Source: an uncultured Clostridia bacterium
GTDB taxonomy: Bacteria > Bacillota > Clostridia > Christensenellales > Aristaeellaceae
DNA length: 64,000 nt
Direction of reading: 5' to 3'
Assembly: GCA_947166385.1 (NCBI GenBank)
Contig: CAMVEB010000002.1
Coordinates: forward strand, 62,001 to 126,000
Positions 54,295 to 61,749 of this stretch are shown in pieces. A program made the position numbers and the translations under genes. Numbering within the stretch: the stretch's first letter is position 1; each line of letters opens with the position of its first letter. The notes under the pieces are model-generated. The model saw nothing but the letters and a program-made list of their open reading frames with translations. It was not told the DNA's origin and did not search any database.

Positions 54295-54693
54295 TCAAAA
54301 CGGGAGTAGTTTTCCGGTTTCCGGGTTATAAGACGGTTCTCCGGATAAGGACATATCAGGATCAGGCTTTCCCCGGTAAGCTTCAGGATTCTTCAGGTAT
54401 TCCTGGTATTCCTCTTCCAGAAACCGCTGTGCACTAATGAAATCCATCGGTCCGCCGGATTCGGTGGAAACGTAGGCGTCATTCTCGTAGGGGCTGTTGC
54501 CGGCCTGAATCCAGCTGTGCAAAGCTTCTTTCTCTTCCGGCGTGGCGTCGGGGAAGCGTTTCAGATAATTCCGCATATCACGCTGGTTTTTCCTGCGGAT
54601 TTCCTTCTCCCATTTCTTCAACGTTTCAGGGCTGACATTTTCGTAGTCAATGACTTCATATTCCCAGGGGCTTACGAGCTGTTGGCTGCTCAT
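54295..54693 (-). CDS. Accessory protein of the IS21-type element
   Basis: 132 aa, ATGA-coupled to istB with AAGAAGGTG upstream. Charged, helical, soluble: WEKEIRRKNQRDMRNYLKRF, then a Pro/Glu/Tyr-rich C-terminus. Not part of the classical two-gene IS21; not recognised. Its tight coupling and place inside the element say it belongs to the IS. Confidence 0.7.
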   Translation of the reverse strand: MSSQQLVSPWEYEVIDYENVSPETLKKWEKEIRRKNQRDMRNYLKRFPDATPEEKEALHSWIQAGNSPYENDAYVSTESGGPMDFISAQRFLEEEYQEYLKNPEAYRGKPDPDMSLSGEPSYNPETGKLLPF

Positions 54694-55475
54694 GCGGACA
54701 CCTTCTTTCCTTCAGGCTGACGGGCAGTCTGCTTCATCAGTGCATGCTCCATCCGGTAGCTGTTTCCCTCGAACAGAATCAGGTGACCGTGGTGTACCAG
54801 GCGGTCAATCATCGCTGCAGCCATCTGGTCGTCGGTAAAGATGCTGCCCCATTTGGAAAACTCCAGATTGGTGGTCAGCAGCAGACTCTTGCTCTCGTAG
54901 CTGTCCGAGATCACCCGGAACAGCAGCTGGGAACCGTCCCGGTCAACCGGTACATACCCCCATTCGTCCAGAATCAGGAGATCCTGTTCATTCAGGTCCC
55001 GGCGGAAACGTTCCAGTGTTCCGTTCTTCCTGGCCTCAGCCAGCTTGAGCACCAGTTCCGTTACCGTAAAGAAGCGAACCTTGTAGCCTTTCATGCAGGC
55101 ATTGACTCCGGCGGCAATCGCCATGTGAGTCTTCCCGATACCGACCGGCCCGTAAAGAACGAGATTGTTCTTCTGCTTAATGAAATCGACGTTCTCCAGT
55201 TCTTCCCGGGATAATGCCGGCGGCAGTTTGACGCAGCGGTATTCATATCCGACAAAAGTCTTGTAGATCGGGAACTTCGCCCGTTTAACCAGCCGCTCCC
55301 GGCGGTTTTCTTCCCGGGTAGTGATTTCCTTCCGCAAAGAAGCGTCCAGGAATTCGACCTGTTTCATGGTTCCTTCGCTGTTGACCAGATCTGGAATTGC
55401 AGAAGTCAGGAAAAGGGATCTGCAGGAAGACTGAATGGATTCTTCGAATTCGGTGCGTGCTTTCAGTTTCATCAT
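54690..55475 (-). CDS. istB: IS21 family helper ATPase IstB
   Basis: 261 aa AAA+ ATPase that controls target choice and stimulates IstA. Seen: Walker A LYGPVGIGKTHMAIA, Walker B LLILDEWGYVPVDRDG, and sensor LLTTNLEFSKWG followed by MIDRLVHHGHLI. Start coupled to the istA stop (ATGATGA). Confidence 0.95.
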   Translation of the reverse strand: MMKLKARTEFEESIQSSCRSLFLTSAIPDLVNSEGTMKQVEFLDASLRKEITTREENRRERLVKRAKFPIYKTFVGYEYRCVKLPPALSREELENVDFIKQKNNLVLYGPVGIGKTHMAIAAGVNACMKGYKVRFFTVTELVLKLAEARKNGTLERFRRDLNEQDLLILDEWGYVPVDRDGSQLLFRVISDSYESKSLLLTTNLEFSKWGSIFTDDQMAAAMIDRLVHHGHLILFEGNSYRMEHALMKQTARQPEGKKVSA

Positions 55476-56950
55476 GCGACCACCTCCTTGTCCCCCTCAT
55501 CCTTGGGCGGAAGGAAGGTCTGGTCGTAGATTGCGAGGGACGGCCCTGGTTCCGGCGGAGTATCGATTCCGTACCCAGTAATCCGGGCCGCAAGGATGGC
55601 GGTATCGGATTTGTTGACGCTGTTCTTTTCAATGGCCAGTTTCAACGCATCCACCGCAGCCTGAATGCCGTATTGATTCGAAAGCTCATTCAGCAAACGG
55701 AGTGTTGACTTCCTTTCTGCCTTCGGCTGGTTGTCAATGTAGTCCCGGATCAGATCGGGGACTTCCTTCCGGAATCCGCTGTTGAGCCAGGCACCGGCAT
55801 TGCGGGAAAGCATTGCCAGGGAAGTGCTGTAATCCCGGGTGTCCGTTCTGTCCTTTCCGTACAGTCGTTTGTGCCGGACCAGAAGCTTTCCGCTGTCTTC
55901 CAGGACATCAATATAGCGCGCCCGGATTCCAACCAGTACCCTTTTGTTGTGGTTTTCCGGCTTCGTGGAGTAGTAATGCTTTCCATCCAGGCAGATGTTT
56001 CCGAATCCGTCCGCTTTGGGGGTTTCGTACCGGATCACATTGAAAGGCTTGCGCGGCAGAGGGAGAAAATGCTTTTTGTCTTCCTCAAACAGCTCTGAAA
56101 TGACAGTTCCTTTCTTGTAATGCTTTTCCGCCGCCTTAATCTTGTGCTTTTCCAGCAGCTCCTTGTTAAATTCCTCCACATCATGGTATGTGGGGATTGG
56201 TACGAAGAGATTCCGGCGGATCGTTCCGACCTTGTTTTCCACGCTGCCTTTTTCCCACCCTGCCTGCGGATTGCAGAACCGGATCTGGAAACCGTAATGT
56301 GCGCGGAACCGGGAAAACAGTTCCGTCTCAACGACCTTCTCACAGATGCGGCGGCCAACGCCTGTGGCATTGTCGAACACCAGCAGATGCGGAACACCGT
56401 CAATATATTGGAAGATGTCCTGCAGCCCCTGGCATACGCACTCAGCCGTTTCACCGCCGAAGATCTGGCTGAATCCGTCATTGCTGAACGGGAAGGAAGT
56501 TGTCAGGTACTTACGTCGAACACAGTCCGTATCCTCATTGAAATCGGCTTCACCGAAATCCACCTGAGCGCTTCCCGGCTCCCAGACCAGTTCCTGGGTC
56601 CCGGTCATCTTGGTCTCCTGCCGCAGCTTCTGGACGTATTTCTGAACCGCATCGTAGCTTCCCGGGTATCCCTCCTCGTCTCTGAGCCGCTCAAAGATCC
56701 GCTTCGCTGTGTGGCGCTGCTTGGACCAGTGCTTCTTGTCCTCCTCCAGGTATTCCATGATTTTGTCATGGAAGGGAGCCACGATGGAACTGCGACCGTT
56801 CTTGATCGGCGGTTCCGGAGAGAAGTCATCCTTCTCCAGGTACTTGGTGATCGTCTTGGGGTCTGATTTGGTCATTTCGTGGATTTCTGATATTTTATAT
56901 CCACTTTTGGCCAAATCTCTGATAAGATTGATCTGGGTCATGCTGAGCAA
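55472..56950 (-). CDS. istA: IS21 family transposase IstA
   Basis: 492 aa. N-terminal HTH (IRDLAKSGYKISEIHEMTKS), DDE/rve core (WEPGSAQVDFGEADF, HLLVFDNATGVGRR), and a C-terminal beta-barrel region. TTG 56950 has GGAGG eight bases upstream; ATG 56941 is the alternative start. Appears intact. Confidence 0.95.
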   Translation of the reverse strand: MLSMTQINLIRDLAKSGYKISEIHEMTKSDPKTITKYLEKDDFSPEPPIKNGRSSIVAPFHDKIMEYLEEDKKHWSKQRHTAKRIFERLRDEEGYPGSYDAVQKYVQKLRQETKMTGTQELVWEPGSAQVDFGEADFNEDTDCVRRKYLTTSFPFSNDGFSQIFGGETAECVCQGLQDIFQYIDGVPHLLVFDNATGVGRRICEKVVETELFSRFRAHYGFQIRFCNPQAGWEKGSVENKVGTIRRNLFVPIPTYHDVEEFNKELLEKHKIKAAEKHYKKGTVISELFEEDKKHFLPLPRKPFNVIRYETPKADGFGNICLDGKHYYSTKPENHNKRVLVGIRARYIDVLEDSGKLLVRHKRLYGKDRTDTRDYSTSLAMLSRNAGAWLNSGFRKEVPDLIRDYIDNQPKAERKSTLRLLNELSNQYGIQAAVDALKLAIEKNSVNKSDTAILAARITGYGIDTPPEPGPSLAIYDQTFLPPKDEGDKEVVA

Positions 56951-57105
56951 TTTCCTTTCCTCCTTTGCCTGAAGTCGCGTTCAAACAAAGGATATAAGAT
57001 TGGTATATTTGCTTCAACATGTCCCGTTCCGTTTTCACGGAATTCCTCTTCCGATTATCGGGAATTATTTCTCCGATTTTCGGTAAAACTATTGTACGCT
57101 ACACA

Positions 57106-57246
57106 ATCGTCATACCGGGATAATGGTCCTATGTTAAAGACGGTCTTTTTTGTGACGGTCATAACACCTTTGGCATTAGGTCTGCGGACTCCTTTAACGA
57201 GCCGAAGATAAGGAATTCCATTGTTTTTCGTAAGTTCGACGTACAT
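57106..57246 (-). pseudogene. IS1634 family transposase, N-terminal 47 codons
   Basis: Starts MYVELTKNNGIPYLRLVKG after GGAGGAACGTT, the usual opening of this family, and runs FNIGPLSRYDD up to the IS21 boundary. Continues at 54010 in the C-terminal part. Confidence 0.88.
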
Positions 57247-57390
57247 AACGTTCCTCCAAATAAGGCCTTATCGCCCTATGTATTAATTATATCAGAAACA
57301 CATACAAAAAGCAAGGAAAAAGTCAATGATTTCCTTGCTTTCACATGATTTTCTTTATTCAAAATCTATTATGTAAGTGGCAAAGTCGGG

Positions 57391-57487
57391 GTATATCACA
57401 GGGCAATTTTCGGGGAAACCGTCCATGCGGTTTGACGATACTGATTGCCCTGCTTTCTAATTACACACAGTCGATGCTTCCTCATCC
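57391..57487. repeat. Long target-site duplication of the IS1634-type element, right copy
   Basis: Identical over 97 bp to 52149-52245. Beyond it, on the minus strand, an ECF-like CGTCTAAT (57506-57513) and GGAGG remain from the interrupted locus. Confidence 0.92.
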
Positions 57488-57543
57488 TCATCAACCTCCA
57501 CATCTATTAGACGTCTCGGCCTGATATTTTGATTGTTTCAAAC

Positions 57544-57567
57544 GAAAAAAGGCAGCCGGAGCTGCCA
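57544..57567 (-). terminator. Terminator after the 451-aa anti-sigma-like gene
   Basis: GGCAGC CGGA GCTGCC stem with TTTTTT following on the minus strand, 19 bp after the stop. Confidence 0.88.
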
Positions 57568-57585
57568 CAAAATCACAAGTTCGTA

Positions 57586-58941
57586 TCATTGCTTATTAAT
57601 TGTAAATGTCTGCCTCATGTTCTCATAATCGTCCACCCATTGGAGATAGATGGTTTCTGGAAACTCATTGGGAACAATGCAGGAGCGTAGGAAAGAAATA
57701 GTTTCTCCGTTTAACTGATAGCAGGAAACATATAGTTTGCTATAAGAAATGAAGCTACCAGGCGTTTCATCCTTATAGACCAACAGATGCTCATATACAC
57801 GATCTGGGTCACTGTATTCCGCAAGGCAGTAATCATTCAAACTCGTACGGATAAACTGAACATGAATATGACTGGTCATCTCAGGATTAGACAGCAGCGG
57901 GATTTCTCCATCGTATTCTGCCAATACTGTTGAACTGACTGAAGGCTTATCTGGGAAGGAAAATGATAGTATCCCCCGCTCGCGATTATCCATGTCATAT
58001 ATAGGCTCTTGAGGGTCAAGGCCAGAAGAATCATAATCAACAGGATCTTTTTTCCCTTCCTTTGTCATTCTCCATGGCATCATGAAGCAGGCAATTTCGT
58101 ATTCTTTTTGATTCGTAAAGCCACCGGCAATCATGATCAGAGAAGTCCCATCCTCTTCTAATACCATTTGTTGATTAATATAGGAATCAAAGCACGAACC
58201 ATTGCTTACCAGGTCGTATGACCATTTGTCGGACTGTACAGTTTGTTTATTCGCAATCGTCGGATCAGGATCATACTTTTCAGAGGAAACCAATCGACCA
58301 TTTGTATATGGTTCAGGCAAAGGTGACCCTATGGAAAGCCGTATTAGTTGATTGTATCCATGATTTACTGCCCATTCAGCCAGTGTCTGCTTTGGATAAT
58401 CCGATACTTGACCAATAATCTCTGGAGATGATTCAAATGGATTGATACTCCAATCAAGCAAAAGCGTATCAGGAGTTGAAGGAACCGCCGCTATAGATAG
58501 ATAAATCCCGTAGCCATCTGTCACAGCTTCCCTGATCGAAAGTGTGGCAAAATCAAATTCGCAGCTTTCTGTTAAAATCGCCGCTACTTCCATTGGAATT
58601 ATTGCTTCTGTTTCGGACGGAGACGCAGTAGCCTCCTGCAAAATTTGTTCAGAATCCGTATAAATTTTCTGCGTAGCAGTAACAGTCGTGCTGTTGGGCT
58701 GTGCTTCAAAAATCCAATTAAGTACACCCCAGGGTTTTCCATTGATAGCAATTCCAGTGGCCATTGCGGATGCCATGATACCTACCAGAACAAAAGCAAT
58801 GATCGCAGTACTTGACAACTTTTTTCTTTTATATGCTTTTTCTTTTGTGCCCGTAATGATTTTCTGGACAATATACGGATTGCTCTGGAGACCGGAAAGA
58901 GATCGATTCAGCGCTTCCTGAGCGTCTTTTTTACTTATCAT
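57586..58941 (-). CDS. DUF4179-type membrane anti-sigma-like protein
   Basis: 451 aa: about 41 cytoplasmic residues, one membrane helix (about 42-62, STAIIAFVLVGIMASAMATG), a Thr/Ser-rich linker, then a beta-rich ectodomain with LTESCEFDFATLSIREAVTD (DUF4179-like opening). Overlaps the ECF sigma gene upstream by 11 bp. Partner role inferred from coupling. Confidence 0.78.
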   Translation of the reverse strand: MISKKDAQEALNRSLSGLQSNPYIVQKIITGTKEKAYKRKKLSSTAIIAFVLVGIMASAMATGIAINGKPWGVLNWIFEAQPNSTTVTATQKIYTDSEQILQEATASPSETEAIIPMEVAAILTESCEFDFATLSIREAVTDGYGIYLSIAAVPSTPDTLLLDWSINPFESSPEIIGQVSDYPKQTLAEWAVNHGYNQLIRLSIGSPLPEPYTNGRLVSSEKYDPDPTIANKQTVQSDKWSYDLVSNGSCFDSYINQQMVLEEDGTSLIMIAGGFTNQKEYEIACFMMPWRMTKEGKKDPVDYDSSGLDPQEPIYDMDNRERGILSFSFPDKPSVSSTVLAEYDGEIPLLSNPEMTSHIHVQFIRTSLNDYCLAEYSDPDRVYEHLLVYKDETPGSFISYSKLYVSCYQLNGETISFLRSCIVPNEFPETIYLQWVDDYENMRQTFTINKQ

Positions 58942-59464
58942 CTAATTCATCTCCTTCAAGTGTATCGCCAAGAATGGCTCGTAATTTTGACAACGCCCGT
59001 TTTAGTCTGCCTGAAACAGCTTGCTGTGATATATGAAGCGTTTCAGCTATTTCCACTGTAGTCATGTCCTCAAAATAGTATAAAAGCACAGTTTCTCGCA
59101 GACGCGGAGGCAATTCCATTACCGCAACCGTTAAGTTATCATCCTTTTCCGATGGGTTCTCTGAAGGCGTTGGCAGCATATCTGGTGTGATTCTCCTATC
59201 AAAGAAACGAGTCCATGCGCTTTTGTTCATATCTCTGCAGCAATTAATCGCGATATGAGACAACCACGTTTTTTCACTTGATTCGTTTCTGAAACTGGAA
59301 ATACTCCGATATGCTTTCAGGAATGTTTCCTGTACCGCGTCCTCTGCAAGAGTTCTGTCATGAAGGTAAGCGAAACACAGCCGAAGTAAAGAAAGCTGGT
59401 ACTTTTCTGCCAAACGCGATATTTCTTCCTCCGGTGTACGGTTTGGATCCTGAACCGTGCTCAT
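58931..59464 (-). CDS. ECF-type RNA polymerase sigma factor
   Basis: 177 aa from ATG 59464 (AAAGGAGGAAGCGAGACT upstream). Region 2: CFAYLHDRTLAEDAVQETFL; region 4: LPPRLRETVLLYYFEDMTTV then EIAETLHISQQAVSGRLKRA. ECF-like -10 CGTCTATT at 59490-59497, 26 bp before the ATG. The repeated small-ORF cassette lies just upstream. Confidence 0.91.
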   Translation of the reverse strand: MSTVQDPNRTPEEEISRLAEKYQLSLLRLCFAYLHDRTLAEDAVQETFLKAYRSISSFRNESSEKTWLSHIAINCCRDMNKSAWTRFFDRRITPDMLPTPSENPSEKDDNLTVAVMELPPRLRETVLLYYFEDMTTVEIAETLHISQQAVSGRLKRALSKLRAILGDTLEGDELDDK

Positions 59465-59525
59465 AGTCTCGCTTCCTCCTTTCCCGAATAATAGACGATT
59501 CAAAAAAACAATATACAACATTTGA

Positions 59526-59551
59526 GTAAAATATCACACTTCTCCCAAAAC
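59526..59551. repeat. Conserved 26-bp part of the two-copy cassette, copy 2
   Basis: Identical to 47392-47417. Confidence 0.9.
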
Positions 59552-59586
59552 GAAAAAAGAGGCCTTGCAGACTGCCCTGCAAGGCC
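59551..59586 (-). terminator. Terminator of cassette copy 2
   Basis: Perfect GGCCTTGCAG/CTGCAAGGCC stem followed on the minus strand by TCTTTTTTCG. Confidence 0.9.
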
Positions 59587-59595
59587 AATCGGTCT

Positions 59596-59676
59596 ACCGA
59601 CCGCACCGTCGTAGGCTTCCAGCATGGTCACCCGCTTCTCCAGACGGGCGACCCATTCCTCGAGGGTGGGATTCAT
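59596..59676 (-). CDS. Small coiled-coil peptide ORF of a repeated cassette, copy 2
   Basis: From ATG 59676: MNPTLEEWVARLEKRVTMLE then AYDGAVG, closely matching copy 1. The equivalent stop codon is changed (GGTAGA instead of GGATGA), so the frame runs on through the terminator towards the sigma gene; the conserved peptide is the first 27 residues, which are the span given. A promoter lies just upstream (59697-59725). Confidence 0.4.
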
Positions 59677-59696
59677 AAGCCTAAAGGAGCGCCGTC

Positions 59697-59725
59697 ATTC
59701 TATCATTATTTCCCGCTTCGATCAA
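59697..59725 (-). promoter_or_regulatory. Promoter of cassette copy 2
   Basis: Minus strand TTGATC (59720-59725), 17 bp, TAGAAT (59697-59702). Starts a short transcript of about 130 nt ending at the terminator. Confidence 0.55.
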
Positions 59726-59750
59726 AAACGGACATCATCGCATGATGACG
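59723..59750 (-). terminator. Terminator after the degenerate secreted-protein gene
   Basis: CGTCATCAT GCG ATGATGTCCG then TTTTTG on the minus strand; overlaps the -35 of cassette copy 2. Confidence 0.75.
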
Positions 59751-59778
59751 CTCGCTGGAATTTCGGCATGGTCTTTTT

Positions 59779-60552
59779 TCACTGTTTTGGACGAATGATA
59801 AACTGAACAGATCTTCCTCCTCCATTTGTGTACAGATCCATGTCATTCATTCCTTCTGTATATTCCACAACCCTATAGGTCAGGACACAAGTGATTCCTT
59901 CTTCACCGATACGCTCCCGTGCCGCTTGTGCTATAGCAATTCTCTGATTATAATAATCTTTCATATCAGGGGCTTCTTCAGCGCGTTTCTGCATTTCCTG
60001 ATCGTATTCTTCTTTAAGCCAGCTCAGGTCAAATTTTCCAACAAAGTAAACATATACTTCGCATTCCGGCGCTGCATGACAAAGCTCTGATAAGCCTTCG
60101 CTCGCATATACGCAAAGAAAAGTTCCAACAGTTCGTCTGACAAATCAGCAGTGGCCTTCTTCCCGCCAGACAGGGCTTCTTCACCTCCGCCTGCGTTCAG
60201 GAAAGCCTGCTTCGCTGCGAATACCAGCAGTTCTGCGTCCGCTAGCTGGATGTCAAGGAATTCAACAGTTGCGCCGTAGGCGTCTTCCTTATTCTCATTC
60301 CAGATTGCACCGTCATAATGAAGGAAATCCGTCGCGGCATTGAAGGCCAGTTCGCGGCCATATTCCCGCTGCAGTAGATTCCCATAAAATCCAGCCCTTT
60401 TCGACGATCAAAACTACAGCCGAGAAAATGCTCGAATCCCGCAGACCTTTTGATTTCAAAGGCTCCGGGCCGTTTTTGCGTTGTATCAATTCCTCCATGT
60501 TTAGGAAAAGAAACAGACAGAAAATGATACATATTATCAGTTTTTTCGTCAT
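59779..60552 (-). pseudogene. Frameshifted secreted-protein gene
   Basis: Begins at ATG 60552 with a signal peptide (MTKKLIICIIFCLFLFLN) after GGAGGCTAACC, but coding then moves between frames. A coherent stretch ELAFNAATDFLHYDGAIWNE to FAAKQAFLNAGGG lies in a second frame, and the end (DLSWLKEEYDQEMQKRAEEA to GGGRSVQFIIRPKQ) lies in another; at least two frameshifts are needed. No family recognised. The upstream hairpin is shared with the 50956-51963 gene. Confidence 0.75.
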
Positions 60553-60569
60553 GGTTAGCCTCCAAGAAA

Positions 60570-60597
60570 GGAGGGCACGGATCGCTTCGTGCCCTCC
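60570..60597 (-). promoter_or_regulatory. Hairpin directly upstream of a ribosome binding site, copy 2
   Basis: GGAGGGCACG/CGTGCCCTCC stem with a loop differing by one base from the copy at 51985-52012, in the same place before the start of the degenerate secreted-protein gene. Confidence 0.65.
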
Positions 60598-60663
60598 TGG
60601 GATGATTTTTATAACTTCTGATCGTGTGGCTGGATGCATCTGTTCCATTATTCCGTGCAGCAA

Positions 60664-60693
60664 GTAAAACGGACGCTATCCCCAGATAACGCC
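60664..60693 (-). terminator. Terminator after the flavin oxidoreductase gene
   Basis: GGGCGTTATC TGGG GATAGCGTCC stem, then GTTTTAC on the minus strand. Confidence 0.75.
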
Positions 60694-60760
60694 CGCTATG
60701 TTTGCGATCAGCATTTTCACATGCTTATTTCTTCTGGTTTGTTTCTCGCTTCTCCGGTGT

Positions 60761-61441
60761 TCAGATTCCATTCACGTTCCGGATATACTCTTCCGCTGAA
60801 ATCATTGGTTTTTCCAGTTCAACCACCGTTTCCGCGGAAAGACGCAGGGAGGCGGCATATTCTTCTCCCGCTTTCTGGAATTTTGCCAGCAGCGGGTCGG
60901 CGACGATGGCTGCGGCGGGTACATTCAGCAGAGGAGTTTCCGGTACGCAGACGATGTCCGGATTTCCAAAGCAGACTTCGCACATCTTCTTCAGGCCGTC
61001 GAAATTGCCTTCCCAGTGCGGGAAGCCGCATCCGCAGATCACCAGGGTATGGATTTCTGAAAAATCCACCAGCGCTTCATGCCGCACCGTTCCATCCGGC
61101 TGCTGTACCATGTTCATTTTAACCAGCGGAATCGTCCTGTCCAGCACCGCTTTCAGAGGGGAAGGCATGCCGTAGCAGTAAAGCGGAAAGCTCCAGATGA
61201 TCACGTCCGCGTCCCGGTACAGATCAAGGATCGCATTCTGGTCATCCGCGATCACGCAATGGCCGTCTCCGCGCTGCCAGCAGCCGAAGCAGCCCCGGCA
61301 CGGCGCGATCTTCTTTTCCCTCACATGAACGATATGAACTTCGTGTTCTCCGCTTTGGGTCATGCCTTTGAGAAAGGCATCGGTCAGGCGGAAAGTATCG
61401 CTCTTCACCTTGGGACTGCCGTTCAAAACAAGAATTTTCAT
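60761..61441 (-). CDS. NADPH-dependent FMN reductase/flavodoxin-fold oxidoreductase
   Basis: 226 aa from ATG 61441 (GAAGGAGGTCC upstream). Flavodoxin fold: KILVLNGSPKVKSDTFRLTD binds FMN phosphate; IIWSFPLYCYGMPSPLKAVLDR is the second FMN loop. The cysteine group PCRGCFGCWQRGDGHC between them is typical of the subgroup related to iron-sulfur flavoproteins. Single gene with a strong promoter under a palindromic operator, so probably induced by a ligand or stress; the regulator is not in the window. Confidence 0.9.
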   Translation of the reverse strand: MKILVLNGSPKVKSDTFRLTDAFLKGMTQSGEHEVHIVHVREKKIAPCRGCFGCWQRGDGHCVIADDQNAILDLYRDADVIIWSFPLYCYGMPSPLKAVLDRTIPLVKMNMVQQPDGTVRHEALVDFSEIHTLVICGCGFPHWEGNFDGLKKMCEVCFGNPDIVCVPETPLLNVPAAAIVADPLLAKFQKAGEEYAASLRLSAETVVELEKPMISAEEYIRNVNGI

Positions 61442-61489
61442 ATGGACCTCCTTCGTATCCTTTGCCATACGGACCTTCGCAGCAAGTTT

Positions 61490-61540
61490 AGTGACCTTTT
61501 GTTCACATAATATTATAGTGAACAAAAGGTCACTTGTCAA
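61490..61540 (-). promoter_or_regulatory. Promoter with a 17-bp inverted-repeat operator
   Basis: Minus strand consensus TTGACA (61535-61540), 17 bp, TATAAT (61512-61517). Perfect inverted repeat AGTGACCTTTTGTTCAC (61490-61506) and GTGAACAAAAGGTCACT (61518-61534): one arm fills the spacer exactly, the other lies just past the -10. Confidence 0.9.
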
Positions 61541-61655
61541 TCCGCTAATGGATTGTTACATGCCACCAGGTCAAAATGCGGGTGATTTCTCCTTCATGAC
61601 CCGATGATGCAGCAACTGTTGCAGCCGCAGAAACAATCGTGGGTTGCCGATCTCC

Positions 61656-61684
61656 TTGCAATTTGTTGCTGAAACTGATAGAAT
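61656..61684 (+). promoter_or_regulatory. Promoter for the GH3 gene
   Basis: TTGCAA (61656-61661), 17 bp, TAGAAT (61679-61684), 65 bp before the start codon. Confidence 0.55.
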
Positions 61685-61749
61685 CCATGCAGACCGGGTG
61701 TGGAAGCGTGAAAAACAGAGAAAGGAATGTCGGGCTGCCCGCCTGACAG

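Larger units (their letters stand above)
54017..57105 (-). mobile_element. IS21-type insertion sequence (istA, istB and an accessory ORF)
   Basis: 3089 bp bounded by imperfect inverted repeats of about 46 bp beginning TGTGT (left TGTGTTTCGTCAATAGG; right, complement, TGTGTAGCGTACAATAG), sharing an AAAATCGG block. Flanked by the 6-bp duplication ATCGTC (54011-54016 and 57106-57111). Confidence 0.9.
52244..57390 (-). mobile_element. IS1634-type insertion sequence interrupted by an IS21-type element
   Basis: Terminal inverted repeats CCCGACTTTGCCAC (52244-52257) and its complement ending at 57390; flanked by 95-97 bp direct repeats, as the IS1634 family is known to make long variable target duplications. 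Total 5147 bp; removing the IS21 element and one 6-bp duplication leaves about 2.05 kb, normal for the family. The transposase reads leftward from 57246 to 52328 across the break. Confidence 0.9.

Noticed and set aside
47392..59586. CRISPR-like repeat
   Set aside because: Only two copies 12 kb apart, each with an ORF and terminator; no spacer array and no cas genes.
59358..59606. 82-codon frame overlapping the start of the last ECF sigma gene
   Set aside because: Runs through a terminator and the promoter in a different frame from both the sigma factor and the cassette peptide.
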